From positions 62,001 to 126,000 of the forward strand of contig CAWGHZ010000003.1 of NCBI GenBank assembly GCA_963822575.1: a DNA stretch of 64,000 bases, in the 5' to 3' direction. The position numbers were made by a program, and so were the translations under genes. Shown here piece after piece: positions 26,639-34,962 of the stretch (its first letter is position 1; the number at the start of each line of letters is the position of its first letter). Under the pieces are notes generated by a model. The model worked only from the letters and a program-made list of their open reading frames with translations, did not search any database and was not told where the DNA came from. This DNA is from CAWGHZ01 sp963822575. GTDB taxonomy: Bacteria; Pseudomonadota; Alphaproteobacteria; MPNO01; DASWLB01.

Positions 26639-26753
26639 GTCCGTTCGTGCTGAGTAGCCGCGCGTCGCGCGGCGTATCGAAGCACGAATTGGAGAGTTCG
26701 TGCCGCCGCCGCCCATCGATACGGCCGCTGGGCGGCCTACTCAGGGCGAACGG
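26639..26753. repeat. Intergenic double-hairpin palindromic repeat, copy 5
   Basis: Runs from GTCCGTTCGTGCTGAGTAG through GTATCGAAGCACGAA to a second hairpin that ends CTACTCAGGGCGAACGGG. The arrangement is the same as at 3624 and 14692. It follows livF and may mark the end of that transcript. Confidence 0.8.
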
Positions 26754-26809
26754 GAAATTGGTACGGTCTTCTGCGTGTCTCCGTGCTTTGCTTGACGACG
26801 AGGTTCACC

Positions 26810-27697
26810 ATGCCCGACCGCATGCTGCCGCACGACCGCCTCCCCTACCAGCCGATGGAGGGCCGCGCCAAGCTGACGCTGCCCGGGGGCGCGCGCCTCG
26901 CCTGCTGGGTGATCGTCAACGTCGAGGACTGGGACCCGACCCAGCCGATGCCGCGCACCGTGCTGCCGCCGCCCGCCGGCGGCCAGCCGATGCCCGACAT
27001 CCCCAACTGGGCGTGGCACGAGTACGGCAACCGCGTCGGCTTCTGGCGTCTCGCGCGCATCCTGGACGAGCACAAGGTCGCCGCGTCGCTCGCCATCAAC
27101 GGCTCGGCCATTGCCGCCTATCCCCAGATCATCGACGCGGCGAAGGCGCGCGGCTGGGAGTTCATGGGCCACGGCTTCACCCAGCGCAACATGCAGAAGG
27201 TGGAGGACGAGACCGCCGACATACGCCGCACCGCCGACGCCGTGGAGGAAGCGACCGGGCGGCGCCCGCGCGGCTGGCTCGGCCCCGGCCTCACCGAGAC
27301 GTGGCAAACGCCCGACCTGCTGGTCGAGGCCGGGTACGACTACGTCTGCGATTGGGTGCTCGACGACCAGCCGGTGAAGCTCGCCACGCGCAGCGGTCCC
27401 ATCGTCTCGATCCCCTACACGCAGGAGATCAACGACGTCGCCATGATGGCGGTGCAGCACCACTCGGCGGCCGAATACGCGCGGCGCGCCATCGACCAGT
27501 TCGACCAGCTCTACGAGGACGCCGCCGCCGACGGCTCGGCACGCGTGATGGCGCTGGTCGTCCACCCGTATCTGATGGGCGTCGCCCACCGCGCGAAATA
27601 TTTCCGCCAGGCCCTCGCCCACGCCCGCGCCCATTCCGACGTCCTGTTCTGGACCGGCGAGCAAATCCTCGACTGGTACCTCACGGCGACGCCGTAG
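26810..27697 (+). CDS. Polysaccharide deacetylase (CE4) family, PuuE-like
   Basis: A 295-residue protein of the NodB-homology fold. ATG 26810 follows ACGAGGTT; the frame opens 27 bases earlier without a start signal. Visible family segments are LPGGARLACWVIVNVEDWD, the His-bearing WEFMGHGFTQRNMQ, and RPRGWLGPGLTETWQTPDLL. Close relatives include allantoinase PuuE and uncharacterised deacetylases often encoded near amino-acid type importers. It lacks a signal peptide, which argues for a cytosolic amide hydrolase rather than a wall enzyme. Substrate is inferred only. Confidence 0.82.
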   Translation: MPDRMLPHDRLPYQPMEGRAKLTLPGGARLACWVIVNVEDWDPTQPMPRTVLPPPAGGQPMPDIPNWAWHEYGNRVGFWRLARILDEHKVAASLAINGSAIAAYPQIIDAAKARGWEFMGHGFTQRNMQKVEDETADIRRTADAVEEATGRRPRGWLGPGLTETWQTPDLLVEAGYDYVCDWVLDDQPVKLATRSGPIVSIPYTQEINDVAMMAVQHHSAAEYARRAIDQFDQLYEDAAADGSARVMALVVHPYLMGVAHRAKYFRQALAHARAHSDVLFWTGEQILDWYLTATP

Positions 27698-27715
27698 CGT
27701 CGCACTCCTTCGGCG

Positions 27716-28060
27716 TCAAACCCGCCCGTGCGGCTCCATCCGTTCGTGCAGAACACGGGCGATGAGGACAAGGTCCGGCGAGACGACGCGGTAATAGACG
27801 ACATGGACCGGCCGGGCGACCTTCGCGACGCTCGCACCTGAACGCGCGAGGCGAAGGTGAAGGCTGCGAACGCCTGCGCCCAATTCAAAGCGGTCGCGCG
27901 TCGTGGGCCCGGCCGGATCGGTCGCAACCTTCCGGAATGCGGCCGCGAGCAGCGCAACGTAGCGGTCGCGCGCTTCGAGACCCCATCGTTCTGCGCTTGT
28001 CGCTAGCACGCGAGCAATGTCCGCGCGCGCTGGCCCAGCGACGCGAATTTCGGCCGCCAC
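27716..28060 (-). CDS. parE: Type II toxin, ParE/RelE family
   Basis: A 114-residue toxin of the ParE/RelE fold. Recognised from the N-terminal VAGPARADIARVLATSAERWG, the central LGAGVRSLHLRLA and the C-terminal HVVYYRVVSPDLVLIARVLHERM with the terminal EPH. GTG 28060 lies one base after the antitoxin stop, so translation is coupled. ParE proteins poison DNA gyrase while relatives cleave mRNA; which applies here is not visible. Confidence 0.88.
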   Translation of the reverse strand: MAAEIRVAGPARADIARVLATSAERWGLEARDRYVALLAAAFRKVATDPAGPTTRDRFELGAGVRSLHLRLARSGASVAKVARPVHVVYYRVVSPDLVLIARVLHERMEPHGRV

Positions 28061-28061
28061 T

Positions 28062-28340
28062 TCAACGCCGCTCGGGGCCAGACGAACTCAATCGTTCGAG
28101 ATAGGATTCCAGATCGGCATCGGCGACGTCATCGTACTCGCCCCGCGCGACCGCATCGTCGCCTTCCTTGATCAGGGCGCGAAGGGCTTCGAGTTTGAGT
28201 TCGTCCTCCTTACGGCGCTGCTCGAGCACGCGGAGGGCATCGCGCACGGCTTCGCTCGCGTTCTGGTAGGCGCCGGAGCGGACGAGCCGGTCCACGAATT
28301 CGTCCTGTTCCGCGGTCAGGCTGATATTGCGCGTGGGCAT
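28062..28340 (-). CDS. parD: Type II antitoxin, ParD family
   Basis: A 92-residue antitoxin. The ribbon-helix-helix DNA-binding part is MPTRNISLTAEQDEFVDRLV followed by SGAYQNASEAVRDALRVLEQ, standard for ParD/CC2985. The acidic C-terminal tail would bind the toxin. ATG 28340 was chosen because the longer frame is arginine/glycine-rich shadow sequence. Its promoter and a palindrome lie just upstream, as expected for autoregulation. Confidence 0.9.
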   Translation of the reverse strand: MPTRNISLTAEQDEFVDRLVRSGAYQNASEAVRDALRVLEQRRKEDELKLEALRALIKEGDDAVARGEYDDVADADLESYLERLSSSGPERR

Positions 28341-28361
28341 CTCAAGACTCCCGTTGTTCCG

Positions 28362-28391
28362 AACATAGCTACGTTGGCAAGCTTTGCCAAC
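28362..28391 (-). promoter_or_regulatory. parDE promoter with palindromic operator
   Basis: On the minus strand TTGGCA (-35, 28385-28390) and TATGTT (-10, 28362-28367) are separated by exactly 17 bp. The palindrome GTTGGCAA-3-TTGCCAAC (28373-28391) covers the -35 and most of the spacer. This is where a ParD dimer would repress its own operon. It is 22 bp from the -10 to the parD ATG. Confidence 0.65.
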
Positions 28392-28465
28392 CTCTGCGCC
28401 CCCTTTACTTTCGGCGTATATTCCTGTATAAGGCCTTTCATCCCATCCAGCTTTGCGAGGCCGAT

Positions 28466-28993
28466 ATGTGCCCACCCGACGATTGCGGGGGTTTCGTCCC
28501 GCCTTTGCACGAGCCCGTTCCCCTCTCCGCCGAAACTCCCGAACCCGCTCCCGCCGCCGAACCCGCCGCCGAACCCGCGGCGCCGGCGCCGGCCGGCCGC
28601 TGCGCGTCCGCGACGCCCCGCCTTCCCGTCCCCCGGCCGCGCCGGCCGACACGGGTGGACTGGGCGCAGATCGTCCGGCTCGTCGCCGAGGGCCGGCCGG
28701 TCGCCGAGGTGGCCTCGATCGCCGGCTGCGGACGCCAGCATGTCTGGCAGGTGCTGCGCCGCGCGCGGCGCCCCTCGGCAGCGGACAGCGCGGCGCTGGT
28801 CGCCGAGATGAACCTGCGCCTCTCCGCGTTGCGCATCGACGTGGTCGAGGGGCTCGCCCGCGCGGTCGCGGCCGACGATGCGCGCGTCACCTTGTGGCTC
28901 GCCGAGCGGCTCCGCGTCGGCGCCGACGAGGCGGCGCGCGCCGGGCGCTGCGACGCCGACCGCTGGGGCGACCCGCGCCTTTCGCCGCGTTAG
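28466..28993 (+). CDS. Helix-turn-helix protein with Pro/Ala-rich N-terminus
   Basis: A 175-residue protein of unknown function, divergent from parDE. ATG 28466 follows GCGAGG. Residues about 15-65 are low-complexity Pro/Ala/Glu. A resolvase- or terminase-small-subunit-like helix-turn-helix follows: VDWAQIVRLVAEGRPVAEVA then SIAGCGRQHVWQVLRRA. The C-terminal part is helical and acidic/alanine-rich. The gene stops 32 bp before an 11-bp tandem repeat array that could be a binding region. No confident family assignment. Confidence 0.6.
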   Translation: MCPPDDCGGFVPPLHEPVPLSAETPEPAPAAEPAAEPAAPAPAGRCASATPRLPVPRPRRPTRVDWAQIVRLVAEGRPVAEVASIAGCGRQHVWQVLRRARRPSAADSAALVAEMNLRLSALRIDVVEGLARAVAADDARVTLWLAERLRVGADEAARAGRCDADRWGDPRLSPR

Positions 28994-29024
28994 AGGCGAC
29001 ATCCCTTTCCTTTCAATCGCTTCC

Positions 29025-29121
29025 GAGGCGACATCGGGCGACCTAGAGGCGACATAGGGACGACCTAGAGGCGACATAGAGGCGACCTCGCGCGACCTTC
29101 GCGCGACAGCGAAGCGACCTT
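29025..29121. repeat. 11-bp tandem repeat array (GAGGCGACATA units)
   Basis: About nine imperfect units of 10-12 bp with the core GGCGAC, such as GAGGCGACATC, GGGCGACCTA, GAGGCGACATA and GGGACGACCTA, plus an outlier at 28993. The period is close to one helical turn, so every unit would face the same side of DNA. It lies 36 bp upstream of the enolase-superfamily gene. Confidence 0.75.
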
Positions 29122-29156
29122 CAGCTAATCTCCCGCGAGACCGGGCGGGAGGGACC

Positions 29157-30239
29157 ATGACGGCGCGTATTGCGGAAAGCCGGGCGGAGCTCTGGCGCTA
29201 CGAGCTGCCGACGCCGATCGGCGGGTCGGGGGTCAGCATCGTCGACATCGTCGTCGTCACCATGCGCGACGCCGACGGGTTCGACGGCATGGGCTATTCC
29301 TACGTCATGGGCGGCGGCGGCGAGGCGGTGGTCGGGCTCGCCCGCTCCATGCTGGCGCGGTTCGTGGACGGTGAGCCGCCGCTCGCCCCGCAGGCCTTGT
29401 GGCGGCGCATCGCGGGATCGCTCAACAGGTTGGGACGGGGCGCGGGCTACCTTGCCCTCTGCGCCATCGACGTCTGCGCCTGGGACCTGCACGCGCGCGC
29501 GCAGGGCGTGCCGCTCGGCATCGCGCTCGGCGGCGCGGCGCGCACCATGCCGGTCTACGGCTCGGGCGGGCTGTGGCCCTTCATGACGCCGGAGGCGGCA
29601 GTCGCGCGCGTCGGCGAATATCTCGACCGCGGCATCCGCGGCATCAAGATCCGCGTCGCCGGCGCCGACGCCGACCTCGCCCGCATGGGCGCGGTGTACG
29701 ACGCCCTGCCCGAGGGCGTGCACCTGATGGCCGACGCGAACGAGCGCTGCGACCTCTTGCGCGCGCGCTGGCTCGCCGCCGCCTGCGCCGAGCACGAGAT
29801 GCTGTGGCTGGAGGAGCCGCTGCCCGCCTACGACTACGGCGGCTTCGGCCAGCTCGCCGCCACCTCGCCCGTCGCCATCGCGACCGGCGAGCATTTGCAG
29901 GGCTGCGTCGAGTTCCAGCCGCTGTTCGAGAACCGCGGCCTCGCCCTCGCCCAGCCCGACCCGGCGATGATGGGCGGCATCACCGAATGCCTGCGCCTCG
30001 CCACCATCGCCGAGCATCGCGGCGTGGCGGTCGCGCCGCACTTCAACCCGGCCTTGTTCGTCCACGTCGCCGCCGCCGCGCCGGCGATGCAGTGGCTCGA
30101 GGACTTCCCCGTGCTCGAGCCGCTGTTCGACGACGCGCCGACCTGGGACGCCAACGGCGACTTCCATCTGCCCGAGGGGCCGGGCCACTCGATCCGCTTC
30201 CGGCCCGACGCACGCGACCGGCTGCTGATGCGCGACTGA
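29157..30239 (+). CDS. Mandelate racemase / muconate-lactonizing enzyme family protein
   Basis: A 360-residue enolase-superfamily enzyme. Active-site set: IKIRVAG (Lys region, near 160), metal ligands in LMADANERCD (Asp), WLEEPLPAYD (Glu) and IATGEHLQG (Glu), and the His of VAPHFNPALF. The family abstracts a proton next to a carboxylate; members are acid-sugar dehydratases, racemases or cycloisomerases. ATG 29157 follows GGGAGGGACC. Its stop overlaps the start of an acyl-CoA ligase gene, so the product is probably fed into a CoA-dependent route. Exact substrate unknown. Confidence 0.88.
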   Translation: MTARIAESRAELWRYELPTPIGGSGVSIVDIVVVTMRDADGFDGMGYSYVMGGGGEAVVGLARSMLARFVDGEPPLAPQALWRRIAGSLNRLGRGAGYLALCAIDVCAWDLHARAQGVPLGIALGGAARTMPVYGSGGLWPFMTPEAAVARVGEYLDRGIRGIKIRVAGADADLARMGAVYDALPEGVHLMADANERCDLLRARWLAAACAEHEMLWLEEPLPAYDYGGFGQLAATSPVAIATGEHLQGCVEFQPLFENRGLALAQPDPAMMGGITECLRLATIAEHRGVAVAPHFNPALFVHVAAAAPAMQWLEDFPVLEPLFDDAPTWDANGDFHLPEGPGHSIRFRPDARDRLLMRD

Positions 30240-31747
30240 TGCTGCCGATCGACCTCCTCTACGCCAGCCGCGACCGCACGCCCGAGGCGGTGGCGGTCGA
30301 CGCGCCGGAGGGCGCGATGGACTATGCCACGCTCTCGGCCCGCGTCGACGCGGTCGCGGCCGGGCTGCAGGCGCTCGACCCCGCGGCCGGCTCGCGCGTC
30401 GGCGTCTGCGCCTACAACACGGTCGAGCATCTCCTCGCCATGCTGGCGGTGATGGCGGCGGGCAAGGTGTGGGTGCCGCTCAATCCGCGCGAGATCGCGG
30501 CCGAGCTCGACGCCAAGATCGCGGCGACGCGCCCGACCCTCGTGATCGCCGACGCCGACTGCCTCGACAAGTTCGCGCCGCAGGGCGCCCGAATCGTCGT
30601 GGGCGCGGGCGGCAGCGGCAAGTCCGCCCTCGCCGCGCTCGAAGCCGTGCATCGCGGAAAGCGCCCCTCCCGTCCCGCGCTCGGGCCGGAGGACACGCAG
30701 GCGATCAAGTTCACCGGCGGCACCACCAGCCGGCCGAAGGGCGTGAAGCAGCCCTACCGCTCGTGGCTTTGCGGCGCCGAATGCATGGTGCGCGCCCTCG
30801 GGCTCGATGCGACCGACCGCGTGCTGCTCGCCGCGCCGATGACGCACGGCACCTCGTGCTACGTGACGCCCACCCTCTCGGTCGGCGGGACGCTGGTCAT
30901 CGGCGCGCCGCGCCCGCGCCCCGCAGACGTGCTCGACGCGTTCGCGGCGAAGGGCGTGACCACGGTCTTCCTGCCGCCCACCATGATCTACATGATGATG
31001 GCCGAGCCCGGCGTGGAGGCGCGCAAATTTCCGCGCCTCAAGCGGCTGATCTACGGTGCGGCACCGATGCCGCCCGGCAAGATCCGCGAGGCCGAGCGCG
31101 TTTTCGGCCCGGTGCTCGCCACCAACTACGGCCAGACCGAGGCGCCGCAGGTCATCACCTACATGGCGCCGGCGGATTTCCGCGACGACCGCAACCTCGG
31201 CTCGGTCGGCAAACCGACGCCGCTCGTCCGCCTCGCCATCATGGACAGGGACGGCCGCGTCCTCGGCCCGGGCGAGGAAGGCGAGATCGTGGTGGGCGGC
31301 GACCTCGTCATGTCGGCCTATCTCGACCGGCCGGAGGAGACCGCCGCCACCATCGTCGACGGGTGGCTCCATACCGGCGACGGCGGGCTTATCGACGCGC
31401 GCGGCTTCGTGTTCCTCAAGGACCGCATCAAGGACATGATCATCACCGGCGGGTTCAACGTCTATCCCGCCGACGTCGAGGCGGCGCTGGTCCGCCATCC
31501 CGCAATCCACGAATGCGCCGTGTTCGGCCTGCCCGACGAGAAGTGGGGCGAGGCGGTGACGGCGGCGGTCCAGCTCCGCCCCGGCATGGCGGCGAGCGCG
31601 GACGAGATCGTCGCCTTCGCCAAATCCGAGCTCGGCTCGGTCAAGGCGCCGAAGCGCGTCGTGTTCTACGACGACCTGCCGCGCAGCCCCGTCGGCAAGG
31701 TCATGCGCCGCGCCGTGCGCGATGCCGAGGCGAAGGCTCGGGCCTAG
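30239..31747 (+). CDS. AMP-dependent acyl-CoA synthetase/ligase
   Basis: A 502-residue ANL-superfamily enzyme that activates a carboxylic acid to its acyl-adenylate and then the CoA thioester. Core motifs: FTGGTTSRPKGVKQ (P-loop, one residue off the usual TSGTTG), NYGQTEAPQ (A5), WLHTGDGGLID, LKDRIKDMIITGGFNVYP (hinge) and the C-terminal catalytic Lys in SPVGKVMRRAV. The ATG shares bases with the upstream TGA. It probably acts on the product of, or a co-substrate with, the enolase-superfamily enzyme. Chain type not predictable. Confidence 0.9.
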   Translation: MLPIDLLYASRDRTPEAVAVDAPEGAMDYATLSARVDAVAAGLQALDPAAGSRVGVCAYNTVEHLLAMLAVMAAGKVWVPLNPREIAAELDAKIAATRPTLVIADADCLDKFAPQGARIVVGAGGSGKSALAALEAVHRGKRPSRPALGPEDTQAIKFTGGTTSRPKGVKQPYRSWLCGAECMVRALGLDATDRVLLAAPMTHGTSCYVTPTLSVGGTLVIGAPRPRPADVLDAFAAKGVTTVFLPPTMIYMMMAEPGVEARKFPRLKRLIYGAAPMPPGKIREAERVFGPVLATNYGQTEAPQVITYMAPADFRDDRNLGSVGKPTPLVRLAIMDRDGRVLGPGEEGEIVVGGDLVMSAYLDRPEETAATIVDGWLHTGDGGLIDARGFVFLKDRIKDMIITGGFNVYPADVEAALVRHPAIHECAVFGLPDEKWGEAVTAAVQLRPGMAASADEIVAFAKSELGSVKAPKRVVFYDDLPRSPVGKVMRRAVRDAEAKARA

Positions 31748-31750
31748 GCT

Positions 31751-33187
31751 CTACGCGGCGTTCGCCGGCATCGCCTCCGCCGCGCGCGGCATGAGGCGCA
31801 GCAGGCGGAACATGCAGAGCGCGGCGCAGACGAGCGGCACCAGCGTCCACTCGTAGACCGCCGAGACCGCCATGGCCACGTGGTGCGGGTCGGTCGCCGC
31901 GCCAAGCCCGGCGGCGTGCGCGATGGCGCCCGCGATCGCCGCGCCGAACGCGGTGCCGAGCGAGCGCGTCATCGAGAGCGACGCGGCCGTGGTGCGGCTT
32001 TCGCCCGGCGCCGCCGCCTCCAGCGTGCGGGCGACCAGATGGACCGTGTAGGTGCCGATCCCCACCCCCATCACGAAGGCCGAGGCGGCGAGCGCCACGA
32101 GATGAGGGAAGAATGCCGTGACGGTGATGCCGGCGAGACCGGCGAGCGAGATCAGCGGGCCGGTTGCCATCGCCGCCCGCTCGCGCGCCCCCGACCAGCC
32201 CGAGACGGCGAAGGTGCCGCACGTCCAGCCGAACGAGATGATGATGGTGACGAAGCTGATCAGCACCGGCGAGACGCCGTGCACCACCTGGAGGAGGAGC
32301 GGCAGGAACAAGGTCACCGAGGTCTGGGTCAGCGCAGCGAGCGACAGGATCCAGAGCGAGAGCCCGACCGGCGAGCCGAGCGAGAAGGCACGCGACGGAA
32401 AGAGCTTGCTCTCCGATCTCCCGTCCAGTCGGAACGATGTCCAGACGAGCGCGACGGCCCCCGCGACCAGCAGCGCACGCCAGAGCGGCTGCCCCACCGG
32501 CCCAACCGCGGCGACGCACAGCACGCCGGCGCCCAGCGTCACGAGCCGGCCGAGCGGGAAGGCGGTCCGGGCCCGCGCCGCCTCGTCGCCCAGCGTCTCC
32601 GGCACGCGGAGCCAGGTCAGCGTCGCGAAGGCCAGCACCACCGGCACCATGATCCAGAACGATCCGCGCCACCATCCGATCGCGGCGAACAGCCCGCCCA
32701 CCACCGGCCCGCACAGATGGCTGCAGGTGAAGGTCGCCTGCGACAGCGCCAGAACGCGGGTGCGCAGCCTGGCGTCGAACAGCCCGGTGATCAGCGCCAT
32801 GCCGCCGCCCGACACCAGCCCGCCGGCGAAGCCCTGCACCGACCGGGCAACGATCAGCGTGCCCATGTCGGGCGCAAGTGCGCAGCCCAGCGAGCCCAAC
32901 AGCAGCCCCGCGGCCGAGAGCGCATAGCCCCGCCGCGGTCCGAACGCCGACCACACCGGCGCCACGCTGGCCGCGCCGACGATCGAGCCGACGGTGTAGA
33001 TCATCGCCGCCCAGGTGTAGTAGGCCGCGCCGCCGATGTCGGCGACCACGGTGGGCATGATGATGGCGATCACCAGGATCTGCAGCGCGTTGATCGCCGA
33101 ACCGCCGACCACCAGAATGGTATACGCGGCGCGGCCTTCGCGCAGCAGCTCGGTCCAGTTCCCCTTGGCGGAGTCGCGCTCGGACAT
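31751..33187 (-). CDS. MFS transporter, DHA2 family
   Basis: A 478-residue membrane protein with about 14 hydrophobic helices. It opens NWTELLREGRAAYTILVVGG and contains ILVIAIIMPTVVADIGG, RSVQGFAGGLVSGGGMALI and AAIGWWRGSFW. It is a paralogue of the transporter at 12720-14174. It converges on the acyl-CoA ligase gene with three bases between stops, and diverges from the secreted Tyr/Pro-rich protein. Export of a drug or metabolite is the family role; the substrate is unknown. Confidence 0.88.
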   Translation of the reverse strand: MSERDSAKGNWTELLREGRAAYTILVVGGSAINALQILVIAIIMPTVVADIGGAAYYTWAAMIYTVGSIVGAASVAPVWSAFGPRRGYALSAAGLLLGSLGCALAPDMGTLIVARSVQGFAGGLVSGGGMALITGLFDARLRTRVLALSQATFTCSHLCGPVVGGLFAAIGWWRGSFWIMVPVVLAFATLTWLRVPETLGDEAARARTAFPLGRLVTLGAGVLCVAAVGPVGQPLWRALLVAGAVALVWTSFRLDGRSESKLFPSRAFSLGSPVGLSLWILSLAALTQTSVTLFLPLLLQVVHGVSPVLISFVTIIISFGWTCGTFAVSGWSGARERAAMATGPLISLAGLAGITVTAFFPHLVALAASAFVMGVGIGTYTVHLVARTLEAAAPGESRTTAASLSMTRSLGTAFGAAIAGAIAHAAGLGAATDPHHVAMAVSAVYEWTLVPLVCAALCMFRLLRLMPRAAEAMPANAA

Positions 33188-33343
33188 GGCGCCCCATCGA
33201 CGACGGGCCTAGCCCGACGGCCGCGATCATGCCGCAACCCGAAAGCCCTTGGTAGCGCCCAGATTCGCCGGGCCGGACCGCAAAATTGCAAGGTCCGCCG
33301 GCCCCGATTTTACCCCTTGCGGCGCGCCGGATCGGCCCGCAGT

Positions 33344-33362
33344 TATACGTGTAACGTGTATA
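33344..33362. promoter_or_regulatory. Direct/inverted ACGTGTA motif in divergent promoter region
   Basis: The sequence ATACGTGTAACGTGTATA holds two ACGTGTA copies eight bases apart and sits 34 bp upstream of the small secreted protein's ATG. It lies in the 208-bp divergent gap next to the DHA2 transporter, which makes it a candidate operator or promoter element. Confidence 0.35.
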
Positions 33363-33395
33363 GGCGTGCGCCGAACGGAGGGCGTGGAGGAGCGT

Positions 33396-33755
33396 ATGAT
33401 CAAACGTATCGCAGCGGGACTGGCGGCCGCGGCCGCCTTTGCCATCGGGCTGGGCGCAGCGTCCGCGCCGGCCGCGGCCTACGGGCATCACGGCCACTTC
33501 TTCCTCGGGCTCAACATCGGCCCGCCAGCCTACTATTATTACCCGCCGCCGCCGCGCTACTACTACTATCCGCCGCCGCCGGCCTACTATTACCCGCCGC
33601 CCCCGCCGGTCGTGTATGCGCCACCGGCCGCGTCCGCGGTGCCCGCGCCGGCCTGCCGCACCTTCAACGGCGACGCCACCATCGACGCCAGCGGCGCGCC
33701 GTTCTACGGCACCGCCTGTCTCGAGGCCGACGGCCACTGGCACATCGTGCGGTAG
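33396..33755 (+). CDS. Small secreted Tyr/Pro-rich protein
   Basis: A 119-residue exported protein. Signal peptide about residues 1-27 (MIKRIAAGLAAAAAFAIGLG ... APAAA). A low-complexity stretch of YYYYPPPP-type repeats fills about residues 45-75, and a compact C-terminal domain has two cysteines (ACRTFNGDATIDASG, TACLEADGHWHIV). ATG 33396 follows GTGGAGGAG. Similar small Tyr/Pro-rich proteins with a C-terminal SH3-like or unknown domain occur in alphaproteobacteria; function unknown, envelope location inferred. Confidence 0.75.
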   Translation: MIKRIAAGLAAAAAFAIGLGAASAPAAAYGHHGHFFLGLNIGPPAYYYYPPPPRYYYYPPPPAYYYPPPPPVVYAPPAASAVPAPACRTFNGDATIDASGAPFYGTACLEADGHWHIVR

Positions 33756-33846
33756 CATTCGGAGAACGCGCCCCTCACCCGTGACCATACGACGCGGGAC
33801 GGTTTGCGCAGTGGTTGGGGGCGCGGCGCGTCCGTAGGGTCGCGCC

Positions 33847-34962
33847 ATGCGGCGCGCCTTCGCCATAGGCCGGCCCGAATTCGACCTCGTCTGGCCGGCG
33901 GTTCTGACCGGCGCCGTCCTCGCCCTTCTCGCGGCGATCGACCCGCTGCTGCACGCCAGCCGCGCCGTCGCAGGGCCGGACCCGTGGGGAACCTGGGAGC
34001 TCAACCCGGCGCTGACGGCCGCGATTTTCGCGGTCGCGGCGGTCTACGTGGCGGGCTGGCGCGGGCCGGCGGCGGCGCGCGACGGACGGCGCGAAGGGCT
34101 GCGCCACCTCGCCTTCTTCGCCGGGCTCGCCGCGCTGTTCCTCGCGCTCGAATCGCCGATCGAACCGATCTCGGACCATCTGTTCGTGATCCACCAGGTC
34201 GAGCACATGCTGCTCCGCACCGCCGCGCCGATGCTGCTGATGCTGGCCGCGCCGCAAGCGGCGCTGATCCGCGGCCTGCCCGGGGGCGTGCGCCGCCGCG
34301 TGCTGGCGCCGGCGCTGGCGAGCCGGACGGTGCGCGCTCTCGGCGTGCTCGGCCAGCCGGCGGTCGCGACGATCCTGTTCGTCGCGACGACCTATTTCTG
34401 GATGATCCCGCGCTTCCACGACATCGCCATCCTGAACGAGAGGGTGCACTGGCTGTGGCACCTGAGCCTGCTCGTGAGCGGGCTGATCTTCTTCTGGCGC
34501 ATCCTCGACCCTCGCCCGGCCCCGCTCGGCGCGTCGCTCGGCGTGCGGCTCTTCATGTTCTGGTTTGCCTCGATGGGGAACATCCTCCTCGGCTCGTACC
34601 TGAGCTTCAAGGGCGTGGTGCTGTATCACGCCTACGACCAGGTGGGGCGGCTCTGGGGCCTCGCGCCCGGTACCGACGAGCATTACGGCGGGCTCACCAT
34701 GTGGATCCCGGGCAGCATGATGTTCGCCGCGACCGCGATGCTGATGATCTATCGCTGGGCGCAGCAGGAGGACCGCAGCCTTGCCCGCCGGATGGCGGCG
34801 GGCGGGCAGGTGTCGGGCGCGGAGTTCCGGGTGCGGCGGCAGGCGGCGAACCGCAAGATGGCGGCGGGGCTGGTCGCCTTCGTCGCGACGGTGGCGGTGA
34901 TCACCTTCTCGTCGGTGATGATCTACCACTACGCCAAGACATCGCCGTTGGCGTGGTTCTAG
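33847..34962 (+). CDS. ctaG: Cytochrome c oxidase assembly factor, CtaG (caa3) family
   Basis: A 371-residue membrane protein with seven or so hydrophobic helices. Diagnostic phrases: AFFAGLAALFLALESPIEPI, VIHQVEHMLLRTAAPMLLML and WLWHLSLLVSGLIFFWRI with conserved histidines, then GGLTMWIPGSMM. The family helps assemble copper-containing cytochrome oxidases. No oxidase subunit gene lies next to it here. Its stop overlaps that of the converging Fsr-type transporter by four bases. This is the CtaG/caa3_CtaG membrane family, distinct from Cox11. Confidence 0.88.
   Translation: MRRAFAIGRPEFDLVWPAVLTGAVLALLAAIDPLLHASRAVAGPDPWGTWELNPALTAAIFAVAAVYVAGWRGPAAARDGRREGLRHLAFFAGLAALFLALESPIEPISDHLFVIHQVEHMLLRTAAPMLLMLAAPQAALIRGLPGGVRRRVLAPALASRTVRALGVLGQPAVATILFVATTYFWMIPRFHDIAILNERVHWLWHLSLLVSGLIFFWRILDPRPAPLGASLGVRLFMFWFASMGNILLGSYLSFKGVVLYHAYDQVGRLWGLAPGTDEHYGGLTMWIPGSMMFAATAMLMIYRWAQQEDRSLARRMAAGGQVSGAEFRVRRQAANRKMAAGLVAFVATVAVITFSSVMIYHYAKTSPLAWF

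Noticed and set aside
28991..29121. CRISPR array
   Set aside because: Units of about 11 bp without spacers and no cas genes; it is a short tandem repeat.
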